From Willaertia magna (Eukaryota > Heterolobosea > Eutetramitea > Acrasida > Naegleriidae): DNA of 27,504 nucleotides. The position numbers and the translations under genes were made by a program. The stretch is taken from assembly GCA_902984215.1 (NCBI GenBank), contig CADWAF010000781.1, positions 1 to 27,504 of the forward strand, given 5' to 3'. Below are positions 8,801 to 15,476 of the stretch, piece after piece (position 1 is the stretch's first letter; every line of letters starts with the position of its first letter). The notes under the pieces were generated by a model, which saw only the letters and a program-made list of their open reading frames with translations, ran no database searches and was not told the DNA's origin.

Positions 8801-9352
8801 ATGAGCACTGAAAGAAGTAAGTGTTAAAAGATCTTTCATTTTATTCATGTTATCATCTTAATATTAATCTTATCTCGGATTTTCATTAATGATTATGTTA
8901 AATGATCAATAGCTTATGTTATGTTAAAGCCTGATGCAGTCCAAAGAGGATTAGTCGGTCCAATCATCACCAGATTTGAAACTAAAGGATTCAAATTAGT
9001 TGCATTAAAGATGTTAGTCCCATCTGAAGATTTAGCAAAGAAACATTATGCTGAACATGATGGTAAACCATTCTTTGCAGGTTTAGTCTCTTTCTTAACT
9101 TCTGGTCCAGTTGTCGCAATGGTCTGGGAAGGTAAGGGAGTTGTTAAAGCAGCAAGAACTTTAATCGGAAGTACTAAACCATTAGAAAGTGCACCAGGTA
9201 CTATCAGAGGAGATTTCGCAATTGATGTTGGTAGAAACATAATACACGGTTCTGATGCAGTTGAATCAGCACAACGTGAAATTGCTTTATGGTTCAAGGA
9301 AGAAGAATTAAACGAATGGGCACCAAACCAAAACAAATGGATTTATGAATAA
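8801..9352 (+). CDS. NDK: Nucleoside diphosphate kinase
   Basis: Transfers the gamma phosphate of NTPs to NDPs through a phosphohistidine. Two exons, 8801-8816 and 8913-9352, with a 96-nt phase-1 intron (GTAAGT..ATAG), give 151 residues, the standard group I length. The 16-nt first exon supplies MSTER and splicing restores [18 protein letters not shown]. Active-site residues are Lys11, Arg104 in GTIRGDF, Asn114 and the catalytic His117 in [12 protein letters not shown]. It is probably a cytosolic hexamer, with no targeting peptide. The short first exon was found only by joining across the intron. The stop lies in AATAAA (9348-9353). Confidence 0.97.
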
Positions 9353-9660
9353 ATCTTTCTTTTAATTCAATTATTTAAAAGTATTATTTTATTAGTGCAG
9401 TTTAATTGTAATCAGGGGAATTGTTCTAAATTTTATTGTTAAAAGCACTGCTTTCTTATTAACTTCAATAATTAATTGCTAAGCATCTATCTTGCTGTGA
9501 ATTGTTGACAAATCTTGAATCATAAATTCGTTCAAATAAAATAGTGAAATAATTTTATTGAATTCAAAAAAAAAGTCTAAACATCGAAACCACAGGTGGT
9601 AGATTTTCATCATCATTTTTGAAACCGAATATAACAACCAATAAATAGAGAAACAACAAG
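9353..9660. other. Intergenic region between NDK and pescadillo
   Basis: 308 nt, A/T-rich, with no open frame I can support. It holds a small inverted repeat CCAC-AG-GTGG near 9590 and an A-rich leader before the pescadillo ATG. On the minus strand an ATGATGA match near 9610 recalls a snoRNA C box, but no CTGA D box follows at a suitable distance. Confidence 0.5.
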
Positions 9661-11496
9661 ATGGGTAAAGCACCAGTTAATGCAGTCCGAAAAAAAGAAA
9701 AACCAAATTACTATACAGTTAGTAAAACTAGACATACTACACAACTAACGGGACAAAATCTAAGACATTTACTCATATTAAAAGGTATCCATCCAAAAGT
9801 CCCTAAAAATAAGGCTACAATAAAATATTCAAAAGATAAAATATATTACCATAAAAAGGACGTAAATTTCCTAAGTCATGATCCTTTAATAAGTAAATTA
9901 AGAGAATATAAAGTTTGGTTAAATAGATTATCAAACGCAGAAGGACGTGGAGAGAAAGCAAGAGTAGAACGTTTAAAAACAATTGAACCAGAATTTACAT
10001 ATGACCATTTAGTTAAAGAACGTTATCCTACATTCCAAGCTGCTTTAAATGATTTAAATGATTGTTTATGTTTACTCTTCATGTTTAGTCAATTACCTTC
10101 CGGTAATGGTAAGATAACACCTGATATGATTGAAACTGCAAAAAGACTATGCGAAGAGTTTTGTAGTTTTGTAACTATCTCTAAAAGCCTTAGAAAAGTG
10201 TTTTTATCTTTTAAAGGTATTTATTATCAAGCAAATATTCAAGGAGTTGAAGTTACATGGATTGTACCTTATGAATTTCCACAAAAAGTACCAGATAATA
10301 TTGATTTTAATATTTTTAGAAGTTTTTTAACTTTTTATTTAACAATGTTAACTTTTGTTAATTATAAATTATATTCTGATTTAAATGTTGAATACCCACC
10401 TAAATATGAGAAAGAAACACCAACTAGTTATTTAATTTCATCTGTAGTTAATGAACAAACTATTTTAAATGTTATTAATAATACAAATAATGACAAGACA
10501 TCATCTTCACCTGAACAAATCTTTTTAAACAAATTTAAAGATTTATTTAAAGGAATGGTATTTTATGTTACAAGAGGATGTCCAAAATCTTCATTAGAAT
10601 TTATTATAAAAAGTTTTGGTGGAGATTGTATTTTAGAACAGATTGGATCATCTAGTGAGTTAGTTAAAGATTCTAGAATTACTCATATGGTTATTGATAG
10701 AAAGGTAAATGAAAAGGATATGATGAAAGATAGAGAATATGTTCAACCACAATTTGTTTATGATTGTATTAATGCAATGATTAGATTATCTCCTGAAGTT
10801 TATGGTCCAAATGTTAAATTACCACCACATTTATCTCCATTTGTTGAATATGATGATGAATCTTATATGCCTAAATATGCTCAAGAGATTAGAGAGATGG
10901 TTGATAAGGAATTGAGATTTATTAAGAAACAATATCAACATAGTGTTGAAGATGATAAAGATGAAGAAAGTGTTTTACAACAACTTGAATCTGATAGTGA
11001 AGATGAAGAAGATTTACATCAAAAAGAAGTTATGGCTGAAAAGTCTGGAAAGAAATTTGCAGATTTCGTCAAGGAAATTGCAAAGACGAAAGAAAAGACT
11101 GCAGACGAAAAATTACTCGATAAATTGGAGGGTCGTACAAGAGGAGCAAAAGCAGAAAAAGAAGAAGAAGAAATTGAAAGACGTAAAATATTGGCTTCAA
11201 GAAACAAACGTAGATTATATGAAAAGATTATGTCTGCAAAGAAAGAAAAACAAAAAGAAGTTAGTGATTTACTTAAGAGAAGAATGGAGATTGAGGCAGA
11301 CGAAAATTCAGAACAAGAAGAAAAGTCAACTGAAACAAAACAAACTAAAAAAGCAGCACCAAAAAAGGAAACAAAGAAAGAAACAAAGAAAGCAACACCA
11401 AGTAAAACACAGGAGAGTGACGAAGATGAAGATGATATTATGAATAAATTTGGAGATGACTCTGATGCAGAAGACGAAGATGTTGAGCTAGTATAA
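9661..11496 (+). CDS. PES1: Pescadillo homolog
   Basis: 611 residues, single exon. Pescadillo (yeast Nop7) acts in the nucleolar PeBoW complex in maturation of 27S/32S pre-rRNA and the large ribosomal subunit. The N-terminal Pescadillo domain (~1-290) includes RHTTQLTGQNLRHLLILKGI and LFMFSQLPS. A BRCT domain follows at ~300-400 (GMVFYVTRGCP...FGGDC, ITHMVIDR, QPQFVYDCIN). The BRCT Trp expected in QPQW is Phe365 here. The C-terminal ~200 residues are charged: acidic runs, a Lys/Glu-rich helical stretch, a Lys/Thr-rich segment and an acidic end, as is usual for the family. It converges on NAA30 with a 10-nt gap. AATAAA starts at the last base of the stop (11496-11501). Confidence 0.96.
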   Translation: MGKAPVNAVRKKEKPNYYTVSKTRHTTQLTGQNLRHLLILKGIHPKVPKNKATIKYSKDKIYYHKKDVNFLSHDPLISKLREYKVWLNRLSNAEGRGEKARVERLKTIEPEFTYDHLVKERYPTFQAALNDLNDCLCLLFMFSQLPSGNGKITPDMIETAKRLCEEFCSFVTISKSLRKVFLSFKGIYYQANIQGVEVTWIVPYEFPQKVPDNIDFNIFRSFLTFYLTMLTFVNYKLYSDLNVEYPPKYEKETPTSYLISSVVNEQTILNVINNTNNDKTSSSPEQIFLNKFKDLFKGMVFYVTRGCPKSSLEFIIKSFGGDCILEQIGSSSELVKDSRITHMVIDRKVNEKDMMKDREYVQPQFVYDCINAMIRLSPEVYGPNVKLPPHLSPFVEYDDESYMPKYAQEIREMVDKELRFIKKQYQHSVEDDKDEESVLQQLESDSEDEEDLHQKEVMAEKSGKKFADFVKEIAKTKEKTADEKLLDKLEGRTRGAKAEKEEEEIERRKILASRNKRRLYEKIMSAKKEKQKEVSDLLKRRMEIEADENSEQEEKSTETKQTKKAAPKKETKKETKKATPSKTQESDEDEDDIMNKFGDDSDAEDEDVELV

Positions 11497-11506
11497 ATAA
11501 ATTATT

Positions 11507-12013
11507 TTATTCCACAATTTCAATCTCTCTATTCAAATAAAGTTTTAAGCGATAAGCGCAACCTTGATTAAGATAATATTTGTGTAATCGCTTATCTTTC
11601 ACAAACCCAAGCCTTTCATAAAATCTAAGGGCTGCAGTGTTTAGTAATTCTGTTTCCAAAACTATTTCTTCACATCCCTCTTTTTTCATTGCTTCAATTG
11701 CTTTTTTGGCTAGTTCAGTGGCTATTCCTTTCTTTCTATGTTCTTTTTCAACTGCTAACATCGCGATGTATCCTCTCATGGTTGCTGTTTTTCCTTGATG
11801 AACATCACACTTACACACTATAGCTCCTACAAATTCATCTCCGATATGGGCCAAATACGTCAATTGTGGCCATTCATTAAGAAAATATCTATACGTGTAA
11901 ACGGAATATGGTTCACTTAAATCAACATCCATCAGTGCTTTAATTTGTTCAATTTGTGTTTCATCCTTGTAAGTGGTATAAACAACACCGTGTTCACTCA
12001 TTTTTTCTTCCAT
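11507..12013 (-). CDS. NAA30: N-alpha-acetyltransferase 30 (NatC catalytic subunit)
   Basis: GNAT-fold acetyltransferase that, with NAA35 and NAA38, acetylates Met-hydrophobic N-termini co-translationally. 168 residues, or 164 from the second Met at 12001. Family hallmarks are LSEPYSVYTYRYFLNEWPQL, VGAIVCK, the RGYIAMLAV strand, the acetyl-CoA loop EHRKKGIATELAKKAI, VLETELLNTAALRFYERLGF and the LHKYYLNQG.AYRLKLYL end. The CEP78-like gene on the same strand stops at 11998-12000, so the 12013 ATG lies 16 nt inside it. The second ATG forms a 4-nt ATGA overlap with that stop. The stop is in AATAAA on the minus strand (11506-11511), and the gene ends 10 nt from the pescadillo stop. Confidence 0.93.
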   Translation of the reverse strand: MEEKMSEHGVVYTTYKDETQIEQIKALMDVDLSEPYSVYTYRYFLNEWPQLTYLAHIGDEFVGAIVCKCDVHQGKTATMRGYIAMLAVEKEHRKKGIATELAKKAIEAMKKEGCEEIVLETELLNTAALRFYERLGFVKDKRLHKYYLNQGCAYRLKLYLNREIEIVE

Positions 12014-13740
12014 AATTCAGAAAGCCTCTTTGATATTTCTTCGTTGGGGGAACTAATGTTTGAGGTAGTGCTTTTTTTCTCTAACGAAGGAGGTGATAAA
12101 TGTTTGCTGCTGTTATACTCTTCACTTTCTTGTTGGAATGATACTGTGGTGTTTTCTAAACTTTTAGTTTCTTGCAATTCGCTTACCACTGTTGTCAGCT
12201 TATTAACAGCTTCCCTTAATTCTTCAATAGCTTCTTCTTGATGTTTTATTTTGTTTTCGTCTTTGAGTTTTACTTCTTTAGCAATTTCTTCAAATTCCTT
12301 TAACTCCATTCTCATACTAAGTAATTCTGATTCTCTCTTTAATCTAAGAGTCCTTTCAGATTTTTCTTCAGAAGACATTTCTGCATCATTCTTTGTGTCC
12401 TTGTTGACTTCTTCTCTTTCCAAAGGTGTGTCTTCAATTCTACCGTTGCAACTTTGGTAATCACTGTTTGTCTCACTGGTTTCAGAAACAACTGAAGAGG
12501 GAGGTTTTTGAATGTTGTTAGACTTCTTTAGTTTTTTTGATTTCTTTTTCTTTCTTGGAGCCCTTTTCTCTTTTATGTACACAAAATCATGTTCCTCGAA
12601 TTGGTGAATAAATTTGGTTGCTCTTTCAGTGAATTCTTTAATTCCCTTATTACGGCTTAAATTGATGTACTCTACTGTGCTGTTGTGAGATAGTACATCC
12701 ATAAAATAGGAAATACCTCTGGAATCAAGTAGATTTCTGCTCAAATCTAATCTCTTTAAACCACAACCCTCAATTAAAATGTGTGACACTGATCTGGCAG
12801 TACTTGAGGTAAAATAATTGTTGGATAAATCCAAAGCAACTAAATCCTCTATATTATCTTCATATTCTTGATCTCCTCTGAGGCTAATTTGCCACATTTC
12901 GTTGCATCTTTTGGTATTTTTGCCCTTAATTAATGAAAGAATAAAACTACAACTATCATCAGTTAACATACACCCACTTAGCTGAAGAGTATTAAGATTT
13001 ACAAATTGTGGCATTACTGGACCCATATCCTTGAAAGCGTCGTCTCCTAAACAGGTGTTTTTTAGAGATAAATACCTCAAAGATTCTTTTGCCTCCAACA
13101 AGCCTTTTTGCATAAATGATATGCAACTCTTATTCAAAGCGATTCCTATAATTTCTAGCCTTACCAGAGTTGACGAAAAACATTGAGAAATAACCCTTAT
13201 AAATTTTGACGAAGCCGAAACGTCCAATTGTTCTACTAGTTCTAATGATCTAGCACTAGTTTTTCTAGAAATTTGGTTTGTAGCTCTCATTTGTTTGTAC
13301 AGTAATGATTCCTTTGCAAGACTATTTGAAGAGTTAGATGGAACACCTTTAGGTAGTGCTTTGTTTGTAAATTTAGAAACTTCACTAACATCGTTATATT
13401 CGTCCCATGCGATCCTCACTGCTTTAAACTTCTGTTTTGAACTTTTTAAAGCGTTGATACAATTTTTCCAATGGTCTTGTGATATTAAATCCAAGTCAAC
13501 TTCAAATATATTCGAAAATGAACTATTTTCAATAAGAAAAGAAAGAGGTTCAATTGACGATTTTTTACAAAATCCCTGATAAAACGAATGAAAAGGTTTT
13601 CTTTCCTTTTCCTTTCCCACACTAACTTCACTCTCTACTCCATCTAAATCACCATCTTCAATAAATTTAATGTTAGAAACCGGTCGATACCCGAACCTTT
13701 TAGGTGGGGGAGGAGTTTCAAAACGTTGCTGTTGAGGCAT
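11998..13740 (-). CDS. CEP78: CEP78-like centrosomal leucine-rich repeat protein
   Basis: 580 residues, single exon. It has a Pro-rich start, an N-terminal region (50-120) alignable by eye with CEP78, ribonuclease-inhibitor-type leucine-rich repeats (~193-370), a very basic patch (392-410) and a predicted coiled coil (~458-528). The LRR block keeps the CEP78 order, notably the linker TKRCNEMWQISL before a repeat, which matches a corresponding MRRHEE.W segment in animal CEP78. CEP78 sits at the distal centriole wall and controls centriole and cilium functions, so its presence suggests an organism that builds basal bodies. It ends in TGA, overlapping the NAA30 start. A CCAAT box lies 28 nt upstream of the ATG. 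Identity rests on remembered family features, not on a search. Confidence 0.75.
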   Translation of the reverse strand: MPQQQRFETPPPPKRFGYRPVSNIKFIEDGDLDGVESEVSVGKEKERKPFHSFYQGFCKKSSIEPLSFLIENSSFSNIFEVDLDLISQDHWKNCINALKSSKQKFKAVRIAWDEYNDVSEVSKFTNKALPKGVPSNSSNSLAKESLLYKQMRATNQISRKTSARSLELVEQLDVSASSKFIRVISQCFSSTLVRLEIIGIALNKSCISFMQKGLLEAKESLRYLSLKNTCLGDDAFKDMGPVMPQFVNLNTLQLSGCMLTDDSCSFILSLIKGKNTKRCNEMWQISLRGDQEYEDNIEDLVALDLSNNYFTSSTARSVSHILIEGCGLKRLDLSRNLLDSRGISYFMDVLSHNSTVEYINLSRNKGIKEFTERATKFIHQFEEHDFVYIKEKRAPRKKKKSKKLKKSNNIQKPPSSVVSETSETNSDYQSCNGRIEDTPLEREEVNKDTKNDAEMSSEEKSERTLRLKRESELLSMRMELKEFEEIAKEVKLKDENKIKHQEEAIEELREAVNKLTTVVSELQETKSLENTTVSFQQESEEYNSSKHLSPPSLEKKSTTSNISSPNEEISKRLSELWKKK

Positions 13741-13767
13741 TTTTAATTGTAAATTTCAACAGGCTAC

Positions 13768-13772
13768 ATTGG
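13768..13772 (-). promoter_or_regulatory. CCAAT box upstream of CEP78-like gene
   Basis: On the minus strand the short leader of the CEP78-like gene contains TTACCGCCAATG. This is a CCAAT pentamer next to an E2F-like GGCGG core (reverse strand), 28 nt before the ATG. A motif this short can occur by chance, and the 138-nt spacer also holds the end of the AhpD-like transcript. Confidence 0.25.
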
Positions 13773-13878
13773 CGGTAATCATGTTGAAAAAAAAATTGTA
13801 GTATTTCACTAATTCTAAAATCTAAACAAGATGATGAAAACTAATGATTTGAATACATCCTAAAGGTTAACTTCAAGT

Positions 13879-14388
13879 TTATTTGAAACGGTCATCAATA
13901 GGTGGATTTGCAATATTATTTACATAATTTTGAATACTCTTTAAGTGAACGGATGTAATAACTTCGTACATTTGATCCCTTGTTACTTTCATTTGTTCAA
14001 ATAATGTTAAATCTTCTTGTGTTAATTTACCTTTTTTAACAACAACAGTTCTAACTAATTTTATAATAGGAATACAATCAGAATGGGTTGTTGAGTTAGG
14101 TAGACCACCTAATTTCATGTCGTTTAATTCATCTTGAGTAAATCCAGCCTTTGATTTGAGGAATTTTGCGTGCATTTGAACGCAATATTCATCTCCGTTC
14201 ATAGATGAGGTAACAAATTCTAAAACATGACGTTGGACAAAAGAAAGAGTTGTGTGTTCTTTTTTCAAGTTGATACCTTGTAAATAGACTTGTGTTGTGA
14301 ATGAATCTTTACACATTTCTTGAAGACTGTTTGGAACAAAACCAAACATTGATTTAACTTTCTCTTCTAAGTCACTTCCTGATGGCAT
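13879..14388 (-). CDS. AhpD-like / carboxymuconolactone decarboxylase family protein
   Basis: 169 residues, single exon. The all-helical AhpD-type fold is indicated by VLEFVTSSMNGDEYCVQMHAK, which corresponds to the family motif E...VS..NGC.YC...H, with Glu57, Cys69 and His73. The C-terminal half resembles uncharacterised peroxidase-related members. The first Cys of the redox pair is replaced by Asp66, so classical CxxC peroxidase chemistry is not expected. It may use a single Cys or have another role. No targeting signal is evident. The stop is in AATAAA on the minus strand (13878-13883). It lies 138 nt upstream of the CEP78-like gene on the same strand. Confidence 0.8.
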   Translation of the reverse strand: MPSGSDLEEKVKSMFGFVPNSLQEMCKDSFTTQVYLQGINLKKEHTTLSFVQRHVLEFVTSSMNGDEYCVQMHAKFLKSKAGFTQDELNDMKLGGLPNSTTHSDCIPIIKLVRTVVVKKGKLTQEDLTLFEQMKVTRDQMYEVITSVHLKSIQNYVNNIANPPIDDRFK

Positions 14389-15118
14389 TTTATGATAATT
14401 TATTTAACAATAATCAAATTATTTTTTTTATTTTTTAAAAAACAAGACGTGATGTTGTGATGGCACCTGGAAATCAATTATGGAATGAAAAAAACTCATA
14501 AAGATATTAAAATTGTCGCCAAGGAGAACGGATTACATAATTGAAATTGCTGCCACAAATGCTCCTTTATTACTTAAGATGTAAAAACACAAAACTTATG
14601 AACGTAACTCTAATCCTTAATTTAATAGCACATACATCAATGGGAATGTTAAGGAGTGTTTGTAACAACCAAAACCTCTCTGTGTCCCACTTAAATCTTG
14701 AATTTCTTACATCAGCAACACAATTAGCATCAGATCAAATAAGCGCTTGCCTTGCATATGTTGTGTTTCAAAGAATTGCCAGTTAAAATTGGTCTAAATT
14801 CAGCACAAGCCGTATCTATAATTTTTACTGAAAGAATACTTGAAATGGAACTAAGAAATCAGTGGGAAATTTTCTCCTGCAGTCAACCCACTTAGTTATA
14901 CATTGTAAAAGCTTTAAACTTTATTGGAATATTTGAAATGGAGGTATTACACATCTGTATATTGATGTTGGGACAGGATAAATGTCAGGAAAAGAATAGA
15001 TTTTAGATTCCCTTAAAACAACAGTTGGGTTGACAACAGGCACTAAGGCAAGCGATTTCTTACTGTTAAAAAAAATAAAAAAATAAATTTTAAAAAAAAT
15101 AAATGCTGGTTAAATGAT
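14389..15118. other. Unassigned complex region, possible gene relic
   Basis: 730 nt without a convincing gene. From ~14440 to ~15060 the base composition is closer to coding DNA than to the T/A-rich spacers. Several short plus-strand frames read like protein but are broken by stops and frame changes: an IIEIAATNAPLLLKM stretch near 14540, an 81-codon frame at 14541-14786, a LNSAQAVSIIFTERILEM stretch near 14800, and a DSLKTTVGLTTGTKASDFLL stretch near 15010. It could be a decayed gene, a gene with introns I could not place, or a non-coding RNA. The last ~50 nt form an A-rich leader. Confidence 0.3.
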
Positions 15119-15122
15119 ATGA
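15103..15122 (+). promoter_or_regulatory. Two tiny uORFs before the 110-residue ORF
   Basis: ATG at 15103 opens a four-codon uORF (stop TGA 15115-15117). ATG at 15114 opens a two-codon uORF (ATG ATA TGA, ending 15122) whose stop overlaps the main ATG at 15119. The three ATGs lie in three different frames. If the leader is transcribed, they should reduce or gate translation of the downstream frame. Confidence 0.4.
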
Positions 15123-15451
15123 TTGAATTTACAACATTAAGTCCAACAGCAAATAACAACACAACACAAATTACAAAATATAAAAGAATTGAACATCCTT
15201 CCTTTTCAAATCATCCATACACATCACTTGAAGAGATAACATCATCTTATCGTTGGTTTTCTAATCAAAGAATAGACTATCATACTTATAGATTTTCCGA
15301 CGCTTTACAAAAACAACTTTCAAACAAAAATAAAGAAACTATTCAAACTTTACTAGATATATTAAGATTAAAATATATTTTTCCATACTCTAGATTATTA
15401 GCAATATTTACCTATTTTTACATCCAAACCATTAAATATTTATTTAAATAA
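15119..15451 (+). CDS. Hypothetical 110-residue protein
   Basis: Not recognised. It has a polar Thr/Asn-rich start, a middle with aromatic and basic residues (SSYRWFSNQRIDYHTYRF), a helical Leu/Lys-rich part and a hydrophobic, aromatic C-terminus (YSRLLAIFTYFYIQTIKYLF) that could be a tail anchor. Only 25 nt separate its stop from the ecdysoneless start on the same strand, so the two may share a transcript, or this frame may be part of that gene's leader. Two tiny uORFs precede it. Codon use is like the neighbours. The stop context is TAAT, without AATAAA. Confidence 0.45.
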   Translation: MIEFTTLSPTANNNTTQITKYKRIEHPSFSNHPYTSLEEITSSYRWFSNQRIDYHTYRFSDALQKQLSNKNKETIQTLLDILRLKYIFPYSRLLAIFTYFYIQTIKYLFK

Positions 15452-15476
15452 TTTTTTATAATTTTTATTAAAAACA

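Noticed and set aside
9046..9336. 96-codon minus-strand frame opposite NDK
   Set aside because: It lies antisense to a fully conserved NDK coding sequence, with no family features of its own.
9585..9620. Box C/D snoRNA on the minus strand (ATGATGA near 9610)
   Set aside because: No CTGA D box within about 60-120 nt and no terminal stem.
10943..11443. 166-codon frame inside pescadillo
   Set aside because: It is the +1 shadow of the Lys/Glu-rich, low-complexity C-terminus of pescadillo; a long frame is expected there from the codon bias.
473..11496. Polycistronic transcription as in kinetoplastids
   Set aside because: Strands alternate every few genes, ordinary cis-spliced introns are present, and there is no sign of a shared trans-splice signal. 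Only the CEP78/NAA30 and small-ORF/ECD pairs remain candidates for shared transcripts.
11945..12241. 98-codon plus-strand frame across the CEP78/NAA30 junction
   Set aside because: It is antisense to two conserved proteins, so it is a shadow frame.
14541..14786. 81-codon plus-strand frame as a gene
   Set aside because: No recognisable domain, no A-rich leader before the ATG, and neighbouring frames look equally protein-like. Kept only as part of the unassigned region.
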